Of a stretch of 64,000 bases of DNA, positions 20,401-29,053 are shown piece by piece. Source of the DNA: Adhaeribacter rhizoryzae. GTDB taxonomy: Bacteria > Bacteroidota > Bacteroidia > Cytophagales > Hymenobacteraceae. Both the position numbers and the translations under genes were made by a program. How positions within the stretch are numbered: position 1 is the first letter of the stretch; the number at the start of each line of letters is the position of its first letter. The notes under the pieces are model-generated. The model did no database searches and was not told the DNA's origin. It was given only the letters and a program-made list of their open reading frames with translations. The stretch spans positions 90,551 through 154,550 of the forward strand of contig NZ_VWSF01000015.1 in assembly GCF_008629685.1 (NCBI RefSeq), in the 5' to 3' direction.

Positions 20401-20974
20401 CGGCTTTTACCTCCTTGTTCAGGTAGCCTACAAAACTTATTTCCAAAACCGCATTATCCGGAACATTAGCCAGAACAAAAATTCCCTGGGCATCGGTAGA
20501 AGCACCGTTTTGTGTTCCTTTAACCAGAATGGTGGCGCCGGGTAGCGGACTACCGCTTTCATCCACCACTTTACCTTTTACATCAATGGGTGGCGTGGCT
20601 TTGACACTTTCGGGTTTCTTGGCCTCATTTATTACTACGGTATTCAGGGCCACGGTATAAACAAAAGGTTGCCCGGCAAAAGACTGGGCCAGGGCTTCTT
20701 CCAGGCTAGCATTCCGCACATGAATACTAACGCGTTTGGCCTGTTGCAGCAAGGCTTCGTTGTAAAAAAAATCATATCCGCTTTGCTTTCTGATTTCCTT
20801 CAGCACCTTTTCCAGTGGTGCATTATTTTCGGAGAGGGTAATTTTCTGGGCATTTCTGCCGGCACTTACCGGCCCTAACGCAAACAGCATCAAGACAAAA
20901 GTAAGCTTTAGAACAAGCAAAACATTACTTCCCGGGCCGGTAAACCAGCCTGGTTTTAAATTATATATTTTCAT
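17492..20974 (-). CDS. SusC/RagA TonB-dependent transporter with STN signalling domain
   Basis: This 1160-residue outer-membrane transporter is intact. The order of parts is an N-terminal signal or anchor (about 20-40), an STN domain (about 43-95, KITLSENNAPLEKVLKEIRK), a carboxypeptidase-regulatory-like beta-sandwich (GKVVDESGSPLPGATILVKG), a TonB-box-like stretch (EVVVVGYGTQ), the plug with ESVTVLKDAAAASIYGSRAPFGV, and a 22-strand barrel ending in an aromatic Phe (GVNINF). The STN domain is the part that contacts a FecR-type anti-sigma factor, and FecR and a sigma factor lie just upstream on the same strand. The transporter is therefore probably both importer and sensor for its glycan. The start is the ATG at 20974; a short hairpin lies in the 136-base gap after FecR. 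Confidence 0.96.
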   Translation of the reverse strand: MKIYNLKPGWFTGPGSNVLLVLKLTFVLMLFALGPVSAGRNAQKITLSENNAPLEKVLKEIRKQSGYDFFYNEALLQQAKRVSIHVRNASLEEALAQSFAGQPFVYTVALNTVVINEAKKPESVKATPPIDVKGKVVDESGSPLPGATILVKGTQNGASTDAQGIFVLANVPDNAVLEISFVGYLNKEVKAATDLGTIRLELNASKLEEVVVVGYGTQKKANLTGSVSTIDAKTLDSRPVQNVGQALQGLIPGLNLQTGGLGGELNQNLNFNIRGAGTIGAGSNSGPLVLIDGMEGNMNTISPQDIESVTVLKDAAAASIYGSRAPFGVILITTKKGKAGKTSVSYTNNFRSTSPIGLPTMMDSHTFAQYWNEAAANDGEGPKFSQEVLDRIVQYQQGEIDYTTVANANGDRWQYYTGSNANTDWFKEQYKKSAFSQDHSLSINGGTENTQFFASGSFLDQGGLSRYSGDEFKRYNISGKISTKLSQRAKFDYTTRYIREDYTRASHQDGLFYHNIARRWPTVPAKDPNGFYSDPSEIAQLVSGGRYNDQTDFLYQQGQLTLTPLKGWNIIANGNYRVTNTNSHNDFLPAYSYDVAGNPFPVAVGSNSAGLSSVSEYVRKDNFFTTNIFSDYVFAIKENHQFKVMAGFNSELMKYRTLSGSRTGLITPTLPTISTATNDSRANEGQYQHWATAGFFGRLNYNYKERYLLEINARYDGTSRYTRDKRWNLFPSISAGWNVANESFWAVNAVKLFKIRGSYGELGNQNTSNWYPFYAKMPIGVNNGTWLINGERPNTASAPGLVSSLLTWERVTSWNVGLDLGLLDNRLFINADYFKRKTFDMVGPAPELPVTLGTAVPQVNNADMESYGFEVEAKWQDKIGEFGYGVRAVLADDQQRVTRYPNTTGNISTWYDGRKVGEIWGYTTLGIAKTQEEMDAHIEKTKQNMGSRWSAGDIMYADLDGDGKVDGGSAVLGNTGDQTVIGNSSPRFRYSLDLTADWKGFDLRVFMQGVGKRDYMPNGPYFWGASGGMWQSAGFNDHLDFFRDETSGMVKSGIAGVNLDSYFPKPYFNTTKNQQTQTRYLQNAAYLRLKNLQLGYSLPQNLTAKAGISRVRVYISGENLMTITKLIGVFDPETVALSGWNDGKTYPLAKVYSCGVNINF

Positions 20975-21048
20975 ACATTAGGGGATGTTTAATTATTCAT
21001 TGAGATGACTGTTGCAAGCGAGTTATTTCGGTGAGCATTCTTAGTGTT

Positions 21049-21077
21049 AGCCGGAAGTGTTACCAGCACTTCTGGCT
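21049..21077. terminator. Hairpin between the FecR and SusC genes
   Basis: Arms AGCCGGAAGTG (21049-21059) and CACTTCTGGCT (21067-21077) form an 11-bp stem with one G-T pair. The T-rich run follows on the plus strand, not in the direction of FecR/SusC transcription. It is more likely an attenuation or mRNA-processing hairpin that sets the FecR to SusC ratio than a full stop. Confidence 0.45.
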
Positions 21078-21110
21078 TTTTCTGAATTACTCTTGGGCAG
21101 AAGCATTCCG

Positions 21111-22286
21111 TTAAGGCATAACCGTTACCCTCCTTCCTGCTATTTTAAACTGAACATTGCCGGTCAGTTCTAATATTTTCAGCGTTTCGGCCAAACTTTT
21201 GGAGCGCGAGACAATGCCTCCGAATTTCATATTCCCCAGGTCGCCTTCGTAAGCAACTTCTATATCGTACCAGCGTTCCAGTTTACGCATGATGCTTGGC
21301 AGATCTTCCTCTACAAACATGAAATAACCGTTCTTCCAGGCTATGGCGGCTTCCACATCTACCGGCTGAACCGCGATTGAATTGCCGGCCGCCGGAACAA
21401 GCGCTTGCTGGCCCGGCTCCAACAATTTCCCTTTAGTTTCGTTGGGCAGCAAAACCCGCACCGAACCTTCGAGTAAAGTGGTTTTCAGGAGCGGTTCATC
21501 GGCGTAAGCACTTACATTAAAGTGGGTGCCTAATACTTCTACTGTTTGTTTCGGGCTCACCACCCGGAAAGGTATCTTTTTGTTTTTGGCCACTTCAAAA
21601 TAAGCTTCTCCGGTTAATGCTACCGCGCGCTCCGCACCAGTAAACCTAGTAGGAAAGCGCAGCGAAGAACCGGCGTTCAACCATACCCGCGAGCCATCAG
21701 GCAGATTTATCTGGTAATAGCTCCCTTTGGGAATCTCAATGGTATTATAAGCCAGTTCGGCCTTCCCCTGATGCGCAACTGCCGGCTCAGTTACATTATA
21801 AATAATTTGGCCATCAGCCTTTTTAATAATGCTGGCGCCTGGTTGCCGGGCTAACTCGCCCGTGCCAGTATCATCTAAAGCTATTTTAGAGCCATCAGCT
21901 AAAGTCAGAGTAGCCTTATTTTCTCCTGGAAGAATATCTTTTTTATTTGAGGACAGGGTTATTTTTTCGGCAACAGCTCTTTCGTGGGAGAATTGTTGAT
22001 AAAAGAACAAAACCGATGATAACACCGCCAGCATAATTGCAGCAGCCACCATCCAACGGCGCGGCATAAAGGATTTATTTCTTTCCCGATGTTTAATATC
22101 CTGTAAAATCTGGTGATAAAGCTTATTTCTTATATTCCCCTGCTCCCCCATTTCGGCCGTATTCCAATCTAGATTCTGCTCTTGTAGTTTATCATAATAT
22201 TCAAATAGCATTGTTTCCTCTGCCTTACTCGCCTCACCGGCAAGGTATTTCTTCACTAATTCTTCGAATTCTTCTTTATCCATCAT
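21111..22286 (-). CDS. FecR-type anti-sigma factor
   Basis: This is an inner-membrane anti-sigma factor of about 391 residues. I use the ATG at 22286; a GTG four codons earlier is possible. The N-terminal cytoplasmic part (about 1-75, EEFEELVKKYLAGEAS) should bind the sigma factor. One membrane span follows (about 80-97, WMVAAAIMLAVLSSVLFFY). The periplasmic FecR domain covers about 175-290, with LPDGSRVWLNAGSSLRFP and EVLGTHFNVSAY, and a C-terminal DUF4974-like STN-interacting domain ends KFGGIVSRSKSLAETLKILELTG. Signal from the STN domain of SusC would release the sigma factor. The gene is 136 bases upstream of SusC on the same strand. No equivalent stands before the broken SusC at 8972. 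The family call is very secure. Confidence 0.95.
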   Translation of the reverse strand: MMDKEEFEELVKKYLAGEASKAEETMLFEYYDKLQEQNLDWNTAEMGEQGNIRNKLYHQILQDIKHRERNKSFMPRRWMVAAAIMLAVLSSVLFFYQQFSHERAVAEKITLSSNKKDILPGENKATLTLADGSKIALDDTGTGELARQPGASIIKKADGQIIYNVTEPAVAHQGKAELAYNTIEIPKGSYYQINLPDGSRVWLNAGSSLRFPTRFTGAERAVALTGEAYFEVAKNKKIPFRVVSPKQTVEVLGTHFNVSAYADEPLLKTTLLEGSVRVLLPNETKGKLLEPGQQALVPAAGNSIAVQPVDVEAAIAWKNGYFMFVEEDLPSIMRKLERWYDIEVAYEGDLGNMKFGGIVSRSKSLAETLKILELTGNVQFKIAGRRVTVMP

Positions 22287-22313
22287 ATTAAAATTCACCC
22301 GGAATCATAAGTA

Positions 22314-22362
22314 GGTACCTAAAGGGCAGGCATACCCCCAAAGAGAAGTAAAAAATGTTTTT
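22314..22362 (-). promoter_or_regulatory. Conserved element upstream of FecR
   Basis: On the minus strand this reads CTTCTCTTTGGGGGTATGCC followed by a TAGGTACCTACTTATG-like part about 30 bases before FecR. It is shared with 9054-9105 upstream of the broken SusC. It is a likely promoter or 5' leader element of sigma-controlled SusCD units; the exact start site is not known. Confidence 0.5.
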
Positions 22363-22794
22363 GTATGATAAATTAACACAACCAGACCACGAGTTAAGCT
22401 TAGGAGCAATAACTTAAAGGAGTGGCAAATAAGAAATAAAGAAATATTACAGCCGCTTTCAAGGCACAAGCAGCTTTAGCAGCCTTAAGAGGTAACCTCA
22501 TAACAGGGTATTAGCCGCCGGCTAGACAAATAAGACCAAAAGCTCAACTAGTGCATTAACCAAAAATTCTGCTATTCTGTATCAGATAGCGGTTGATTTA
22601 ACTAAGAACAGGAGTTTAGTGGTTTAAATTATTGGCATGAAACAAGAAGACAGGAGTTGGTTACTAAGTAACCTTTTAGCAAGTTACGCTGCGTCTGGGA
22701 TGTTTAAAAGAGGTGCGTTAAACAGTTAAACGAACACAATATAAAGCGGCAATCCGAAGTAGTGGGAGAATATTAGCAGGAGAATTGTAAAGAT
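22363..22794. other. Intergenic region between the sigma-factor and FecR genes
   Basis: About 430 bases with no gene that I can support on either strand. The gap indicates that FecR is probably transcribed from its own promoter rather than with the sigma factor. Confidence 0.4.
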
Positions 22795-23382
22795 TTAAAA
22801 CCACCCATTTATGAAAGAAACAGCGGTCCAGAGGAGGAAATCACCTAAAGTGGTACGCAGTCGGTTCAGAGCTATGGTTATTTGGTTTTCTACAGTTTTA
22901 GGTGCTATTCCCAACCAATTTGCAATTTCTTTGGTAGAGAGATGTTTTTTCCGGCTCAACAGAAATATTTGCCGGCACTTTTCCGGTAACTCCGTAACAC
23001 CCTTTTCCAGCAACCGGTCCATATCCGCTGTCATAAGAGCACTCTCTCCTACATTAACCACAGCAGGATTTTCAATTACATAAGAATGAGCCTCCCGCAT
23101 CTGACCGGCACGTATTATCTTAAATACCTGGTAGCGAACAGCTGTGTATAAATAAGAATTGAGCGAATCAACCACCAGGCTGTTTCTTCTCATCCATAAA
23201 CTCACCAGCACATCCTGCACAATATCTTCTGCAGCTTGTCTGTCGCGCACAATATTGTAAGCCGAAAGATAGAGTTTAGACCAGTATCTGTTGTAAATCT
23301 GTTCAAAAGCAGCCTGATCATCCGATTGCATCAATACAAGTAGTTTCTCGTCTGGCCATAACTGAACGTCATCGGTACACAT
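22795..23382 (-). CDS. ECF (FecI-like) RNA polymerase sigma factor
   Basis: This 195-residue sigma-70 family protein has only regions 2 and 4. Region 2 spans about 25-95 (FEQIYNRYWSKLYLSAYNIV, then DRQAAEDIVQDVLVSLW). Region 4 spans about 130-185 (LPEKCRQIFLLSRKKHLSTK, EIANWLGIAPKTVENQI) with a clear helix-turn-helix. It should drive the FecR/SusC/SusD unit when released by FecR, the usual cell-surface signalling arrangement in glycan clusters of this phylum. The gene is 509 bases upstream of FecR on the same strand. A decayed paralogous fragment at 9145-9330 shows that the second SusCD unit once had the same kind of regulator. The family call is very secure. Confidence 0.95.
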   Translation of the reverse strand: MCTDDVQLWPDEKLLVLMQSDDQAAFEQIYNRYWSKLYLSAYNIVRDRQAAEDIVQDVLVSLWMRRNSLVVDSLNSYLYTAVRYQVFKIIRAGQMREAHSYVIENPAVVNVGESALMTADMDRLLEKGVTELPEKCRQIFLLSRKKHLSTKEIANWLGIAPKTVENQITIALNRLRTTLGDFLLWTAVSFINGWF

Positions 23383-23989
23383 ATTAAGGCATTAAATGGT
23401 TAAAGCTCATAAGCAACTCATAAGCAAAGAGACAAAAATAAATTCTACTATTATTTAATTGATTATTGATAATCAATATTTTAAATTTATTTATAACTAT
23501 CTGCTTACTTACCACTACTACACCAAACTAATTATTACTAAGCAGACAATACCCCATAAAAAAGGATAAATTGAAAAACTTAACCGTTCAGAAGATTCTA
23601 AAGACTAAACTGGTAGAACACTAGTTATAAGCTGAATGATAAAGTTAAACCCGCTCCGATTAAAATTTTAAGAACAGATTCAATTATAGTGCAAGCGTTC
23701 AGCTATTTAAAGCCTGTATTATGTCTTACATAACCAAAGTACAAGGTTTAATTTTTTATTCCAAGTCTTTTTTAATTTAATTTTGCAAAAGCTTATTTCT
23801 TCAAATAAATTTTATCTAAAAATGAAGCGTAATAAGAATAGGCGTAAATAGCTAATCGATAAGGCTTAAACACGACTCTAGCATTTTATTATCAGGTGCA
23901 CTGGCTTCCCTGGTCGGTAACAGCTTTTATTCTTAATCCACCTGTCCTAATTTTTTGGGGTACCATACATACTCCTTCCTCCGATTCCT
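23383..23989. other. AT-rich intergenic region, no gene recognised
   Basis: About 600 bases of AT-rich sequence upstream of the sigma-factor gene with no supported open frame. It probably holds the sigma-factor promoter, which I cannot place. Confidence 0.4.
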
Positions 23990-24238
23990 GGTACATCTAT
24001 TAGCGCTTGTTGGTCAGGGGCTTTACAAAGAGGTGCTGGCTTACCCGCACTAATTGGTTTCTTATGTATTTCTTTTCGTCAGTACCGGATTTTGCAGTCC
24101 CGCTTGCTTTACTGCTTACCTCAGGGTAAACCAGCTTGCGGCTTATTAACAGGCTCCACCAACTTGCCTCTAAGAGACTTGCACCCGCTGGAATATTTTG
24201 GTACCTTACAGTACCTGATGCCCATACTGGGCGCACAC
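23990..24238 (-). mobile_element. Group II intron 5' fragment (domain I remnant)
   Basis: Read on the minus strand, the segment starts GTGCGCCCAGTATGGGCA at 24236, matching the 5' end of many bacterial group II introns (GUGYG start plus a CGCCCAG hairpin). It continues with GCGGGTGCAAGTCTCTTA and then GCAAGCGGGACTGC and ACTGACGAAAAGAAA-like pieces in the order expected for domain I. No reverse transcriptase or domain V follows toward lower coordinates, so the intron is truncated. The assignment comes from recognised sequence pattern. Confidence 0.6.
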
Positions 24239-24319
24239 AACAGCTAAAAATTATTAAAACATTTCTAGCCCAACCGTTGCCACCAATACCAAAATATCGA
24301 ACAATAAAATATTTGCCGA

Positions 24320-25171
24320 ATGATTAAATATTTTCAGCTTATCATAGTGCTGCTTTCGACTATTTCTTATGTGCATGCGCAAAAAGTATTTGACACACAT
24401 ATTCATGGGAATACCGATCCGGCTACGCAAATAACCAAATTAAAAGCGGCAGGAGTATACAAAGCGGCAATAAGTACATCTTGGAATATTCAAAGTACTT
24501 ACAAGTCAACTTCTGATTTTACTTTCCTTCATGGCATAATGCTTGTTTGTCCAAATGGGAAGGTTCCCTACAGCAATCAATATTGTTTTGAAGACAAAAA
24601 AGATTTTCCCAATATTAATTTAGTAGAACAGTTAATTAAAGAAAATAAAATTCAGTTTATTGGAGAAGTACTTAGCCAATATTATGGCATCTCCCCTTCA
24701 GATGAGCGGCTATATCCCTATTACGAATTAGCAGAAAAATACAGAATACCGGTCGGCATTCATACTGGCCTGGCGGGTCCAGATCACGGATCGCCTAATT
24801 TTAAGGTAAGATTAGGAACACCAATGCTACTGGAAGATCTCCTCCAGAAATATCCTAAATTAAAAATTTGGATTATGCACGCTGGAGCTCCATTTCTCGA
24901 TGATACCATCGCGATCATGAAATATTACGAAAACGTATATGCCGACATTTCTGCCATAAATAATCCGTATATTTTCCCACCGTCAGATTTTAAAGCTATT
25001 ATGAAAAAGCTGATTGATGCCGGACTTGAAGACAGATTAATGTTTGGCTCGGATAACGGAAACATTGACCTTGCCATTGAAAGCATTGAAAAATTAGATT
25101 TTCTCTCGAATCTTCAAAAAGAAAAAATATACTCAAAAAATGCCGAGGTTTTCTTCAAAACAAATAAATAG
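24320..25171 (+). CDS. Secreted amidohydrolase (TIM-barrel metal-dependent hydrolase)
   Basis: This 283-residue protein has a signal peptide ending YVHAQ near residue 21. The metal-binding HxH is H27-I-H29 in VFDTHIHGN, followed by GIHTGLAGPDHGSP, IWIMHAGAPFLDD and a late active-site Asp in MFGSDNGNID. This is the layout of amidohydrolase family 2 (PF04909-type) proteins. The substrate cannot be named. The gene is on the plus strand, against its neighbours, and visibly more AT-rich than the glycan genes. It lies exactly between two group II intron remnants (23990-24238 and 25180-25290), so it may have arrived by horizontal transfer. Start: ATG at 24320, directly before the hydrophobic leader. 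Confidence 0.85.
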   Translation: MIKYFQLIIVLLSTISYVHAQKVFDTHIHGNTDPATQITKLKAAGVYKAAISTSWNIQSTYKSTSDFTFLHGIMLVCPNGKVPYSNQYCFEDKKDFPNINLVEQLIKENKIQFIGEVLSQYYGISPSDERLYPYYELAEKYRIPVGIHTGLAGPDHGSPNFKVRLGTPMLLEDLLQKYPKLKIWIMHAGAPFLDDTIAIMKYYENVYADISAINNPYIFPPSDFKAIMKKLIDAGLEDRLMFGSDNGNIDLAIESIEKLDFLSNLQKEKIYSKNAEVFFKTNK

Positions 25172-25179
25172 CATTGCTG

Positions 25180-25290
25180 GCAACGGCCCCACCAGAATTA
25201 TCTGATGGGGAGCGCCTCTCACATTACGGTACGTACGGGTCGCGTATTCGGCGTCTCGTTCGGTTGTAAAGCTAAATTTTGGTAGTAGTC
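25180..25290 (-). mobile_element. Group II intron 3' fragment (degenerate domain V/VI)
   Basis: On the minus strand this contains GCCGAATACGCGACCCGTACG then TACCGTAATGTGAGAGGCGC, matching the domain V region common in Bacteroidota group II introns (GCCGTATACG...CGTACGTACGG). The domain V stem has several mismatches, so it is decayed. A hairpin CCCCATCAG/CTGGTGGGG follows in the place of domain VI. No reverse transcriptase reading frame remains beside it. Confidence 0.55.
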
Positions 25291-25503
25291 TAACAAGGAT
25301 GCCTAACCTTTCTTTACCAATCGTGGCAGTGTAATCTTTATAATTAAGATGGGGCTTTGGGCTACTGCCCAGCCAACATTCCTGGTTCTACTCCAGGCCT
25401 AAGCCTGCTCTGCCGAAATGCTTAAACGAAGCAGGTTTTCTCTTTTCCGCTCAGCATACTTTTAATTACGCAAAAGGCAGTTACGCGTGTTATTTTTGAG
25501 TGT
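25291..25503. other. Short intergenic region after the intron remnant
   Basis: No gene recognised. Some of it may be decayed intron sequence, because a short open frame on the minus strand runs into the domain V remnant. Confidence 0.3.
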
Positions 25504-27839
25504 TTAAAGCTGTTGTAAGCTACCATTTAAGATATAGGTTTTACCTTTTTGGGTTTTCAGCGAAATTACCTGGTTGCCGTACCGAATCTGGCAGGTATTA
25601 CCCAACTTCGATAATATTTTCACTTGCTTTAATTGGCCATTTTCCCAATTCAGGTCCAGGTCGAAACCTCCGCGGGCGCAAATACCGTGGATGTAGCCTT
25701 TTTGCCAGGCAGCCGGTAAAGCTGGCAGCAGTTGTATTTCGCCGGCATGGCTTTGCAGCAGCATTTCGGTAATGCCGGCAGTCGCGCCAAAATTGCCATC
25801 TATCTGAAACGGCGGGTGCGTATCGAATAAATTAGGCAAAGTAGATTTACGCAGTAAGGCCAGCAAATTTTGGTAGGCCGCTTCACCGTCCTGTAACCGG
25901 GCAAAGAAATTTATAATCCAGGCGCGGCTCCAGCCGGTGTGGCCACCACCCTGCGACAAGCGAGAATCAATGGTTTTACGGGCGGCGGCTAATAGTTCAG
26001 GGTTTTGTTGTTTGGTAATCTGGTTGCCGGGGTGCAAGCCAAATAAATGCGAAATGTGGCGGTGGCCGGGCTCCGGTTCGGCAAACTCTTCGGTCCACTC
26101 CATAATGCGGCCGTCGCTGCCAATTTTAGTTGGTGCTAACCGGGCTAATACGCCTTGCAGTTTGCGCCGGAAATCAACATCCTGGTTCAGGGTTTTACCG
26201 GCCGCAATGGTATTGGTTAATAAATCCCGGATTATCATGTGGTCCATGGTAGGGCCCATTACCATGGTTGCAATATTGCCATTTTGGGTTTTAAACTGGT
26301 TTTCCGGCGAAATAGACGGTCCTGATACCAGCTCTTTGGTGATTGGGTTCTCGACTAACCAATTAACACAAAACGCGGCGGCTTCTTTCATAACAGGGTA
26401 AGCCAAATCTTTCAGGTACTTTTTATCTTCGGTAAATAAATAATGCTCCCATAAATGCTGGGCGCTCCAGGCCAGGCCCATCGGCCACATGGCCCATTGG
26501 GTTTGCCCGTAAGGTTCGGTAAAATGCCAGGCATCGGTAGTAAAATGCGCTACCGTACCCTGCAGGCCGTACATGTCGCGGGCGGTTTTGCGGGCATCCG
26601 GCCCCAGCGCTTCCAGAAACTTTAAGAATGGCAGGTGCAATTCCGATAAATTTGTCTGCTCGGCGAGCCAGTAATTCATCTGAATATTAATATTTATATG
26701 ATAATCGGCGCTCCAGGGTGGGGTTAAGCCATCGGCCCAAATACCTTGTAAATTGGCGGGCAAGCCACCCGGGCGCGAACTACTGATTAACAAATACCGG
26801 CCAAACTGGTAATACAATTGCAATAAATGCGGATCTACGTTACCGGCCTGCATGGCCTTAACCCGGGCATCGGTGGGGTAATAAGCTGCCTCGGTAATTC
26901 CTAAATTTAAATCTACGCGCTTAAAATATCGCTGGTAATCTTGCACATGTTCGGCTTGCAACTGGCTAAAAACTTTGCTGGCGGCAGCCGTTAGCTGTTT
27001 ATTGGCTGTAGTTAAAGGTTCGTTGCCCCAATAATCGGTAGCAGCTGTTAGCAGCAGCGTTACCGTATTGGCGTTGCTTACGCTTAGGCCATTTGCGGCG
27101 GCAGCTACAGTGCCACCTTCGTTTAATATTTTTATTCGGGTTGCCATTTTCACGCCCACACCACTGTTCACGTGTTCCTGCAGGGTTAGTTCGTTGCCAT
27201 TGGCGGCTAGGGTGGCTTTATTGCCGGGCCGACTTAATTTAACATTAAAAGTTAGCGCACTCGGTTTATCGGCGGTAAGCCGTACTACCAGTACCTGGTC
27301 GGGGGCGCTGGAAAATATTTCGCGGGTATATTTTACGCGGTTGGCTACGTAACTTACACGGGCAACGGCATTTTCTAAATCCAGTTCCCGGCGGTAATCG
27401 GTTACGGTTTGCGGATGCGAGAAATCCAGTTGTAAGTCGCCGAGGGTTTGGTAATTGCTGCCTGTTTTTTATCGCCCATCATTTTTTCCTGGGCCATTTT
27501 TTGAGCTTCGGCGTACTTACCCGCAAACAACAACTGCCTAACCGGCGCTAAAGCAGCTTTGGCCTGCGGATTCACAAAATCTTCCGGTTTACCGCTCCAA
27601 ACGGTTTCTTCGTTTAACTGCAGCCGTTCCTGGGTAATACCCCCAAATACCATAGCACCCAAGCGGCCGTTACCCACGGGCAACGCTTCGTTCCAGTTAT
27701 TTGCCGGATGCATAAACCAGATTTTCAGGTCGGATGGCGGAACAGCCGGTTGTACGCTTTGCGCATTTAAAGTGAACGCCTGCAAAAAATAAAGAACCAG
27801 GAAAGGAGCCGCGAAGATGATTTTGCTTCTGAAATACAT
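25504..27839 (-). pseudogene. GH95 alpha-L-fucosidase, frameshifted in an A6 run
   Basis: The intact product would be about 777 residues. The N-terminal part (27839 down to about 27465) has a signal peptide, then WFMHPANNWNEALPVGNGRL and LQLNEETVWSGKPED, typical of GH95. In that frame translation stops at 27402. One frame over, the protein continues GSNYQTLGDLQLDF, DYRRELDLENAVARVSY and onward to 25504. The break is at the A6 tract (T6 on the plus strand, 27465-27470); seven As would restore the frame. The rest keeps the catalytic features: SADYHININIQMNYWLAEQT with the two Asn residues, EWTEEFAEPEPGHRHISHLFGL with the catalytic Glu, and QIDGNFGATAGITEML with the Asp. It would remove alpha-fucose from glycans. 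A sequencing indel or slippage is possible. Confidence 0.85.
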
Positions 27840-28357
27840 AAAAGCTTTTGTTTGATACTAAAACTAGCCCGAAACTTAGCTAAAAAATCCAGCATTTAAA
27901 TATTCAGTCAGGCAACGGCGTGGTAATATTTTGTTTGATTTTAGAGCATCCAGGAAAAAATTAACCAGGATAATTATACAAGCGTTATTTGCTCTCCTGG
28001 ATTACGCACTGGTTTAAGCGTCTAAATTATAGAAGCCATATAGAGTTTGCCGAAACAGCTTAACCTACTTTGATATTTTAATAGATCCTTCGACGAGCTC
28101 AGGATGACAAAAGGTGTTTTCTCAAACCAAACAATTTGGACTTTTATGGGTTATCCTCTTTCGGAATCAGCCCCGTAATATTTAACTAAATAATATTCTG
28201 AATACCCACTTTTTTTATAGGGAGTAGGCCCAATGAAGCCGAAACCGGGAATACACCTGTTTCAGAAATTTATTTGCCTTAAGAAAAACAGGCTGGCTAT
28301 AAATAATTTGCAGGGTTTAATAAGCGTAACTAAACCCACGTAAAAAAGGTAATTTAA
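27840..28357. other. Intergenic region with a CGACGAGCTCAGGATGAC-type repeat
   Basis: No gene. At 28085-28105 there is a short palindromic motif, ATCCT(TCGACGAGCTC)AGGAT, followed by GACAAAA. It is close to a sequence (CCTTCGACAAGCTCAGGATGAC) that I know as a scattered repeat in several bacterial genomes. Nothing else stands out. Confidence 0.4.
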
Positions 28358-29029
28358 ATGTACGCTAAAGACCGATTTTATTCCGGTATGAACTATAAAG
28401 CAGAATCTCGAAACGGCACGAACTATATGGCCGCTCCTACCCTAATTGGCGCTTACGCTTGCTTGTTTGGCGCATTTTGGGCTTATACCGGTTTTACTAC
28501 CAGTAATTTTACCAACTGGCTTCTCGAAAACACGCTTACCATTCCGTTTATAATATTATTATACTATCTGAACCGCTGGCATAAATTCTCGGCGCTGGCG
28601 GTAAGTTTAATATTTATTTTTTTGATGCTGCACGTGTACGGCAGCCAGCATACCTACGCCGAAAACCCGTTTGGTGATTGGGTTAAAGACCAGCTAAACC
28701 TGCAACGCAATCACTTTGACCGGATGGTACATTTTGGCTTTGGCTTTTTGCTCGCGTACCCCATGCACGAAATATTCCGGTATAAACTCCGGCTAGCCAA
28801 TTGGCTTACGTACCTGTTGCCGCTCGAAATTACTTTTTCTATGGGAGCCTTGTACGAGGTAGTAGAATGGTTGGTGGCCGATATATTTTTTAAAGAAGGT
28901 GGTGCTGATTTCCTGGGCATGCAAGGCGACATGTGGGATGCCCAGAAAGATATTGCCTTAGCCGTTTTGGGCACCTCCATTATTATGCTGCACGTATTTT
29001 TAGTACGTAAAAGGCTCGGCGCTAAATAA
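28358..29029 (+). CDS. YjdF/DUF2238-family integral membrane protein
   Basis: This 223-residue membrane protein has about five or six hydrophobic segments. It carries the DUF2238 pattern: HVYGSQHTYAENPFGDWV, then RNHFDRMVHFGFGFLLAYPMHEI, GALYEVVEWLVAD and DFLGMQGDMWDAQKDIALA. The conserved acidic and His residues in these loops suggest a metal-dependent or enzymatic role, but no biochemical function is established. The first 25 residues are polar and vary in this family; an internal ATG at codon 11 is an alternative start. The gene is convergent with the next lipoprotein gene, and both end at a shared hairpin terminator. The family call is secure. Confidence 0.88.
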   Translation: MYAKDRFYSGMNYKAESRNGTNYMAAPTLIGAYACLFGAFWAYTGFTTSNFTNWLLENTLTIPFIILLYYLNRWHKFSALAVSLIFIFLMLHVYGSQHTYAENPFGDWVKDQLNLQRNHFDRMVHFGFGFLLAYPMHEIFRYKLRLANWLTYLLPLEITFSMGALYEVVEWLVADIFFKEGGADFLGMQGDMWDAQKDIALAVLGTSIIMLHVFLVRKRLGAK

Positions 29030-29030
29030 A

Positions 29031-29053
29031 AAACCCGCCTTAGCGGCGGGTTT
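29031..29053. terminator. Bidirectional intrinsic terminator
   Basis: Arms AAACCCGCC and GGCGGGTTT enclose a TTAGC loop, with an A-run before and T-rich sequence after. It serves the convergent genes ending at 29029 (+) and 29040 (-) and overlaps the last codons of the minus-strand gene. Confidence 0.85.

Noticed and set aside
24000..24327. Open frames on both strands in 24000-24327 as small genes
   Set aside because: The segment matches the structured 5' region of group II introns, so the frames are most likely by-products.
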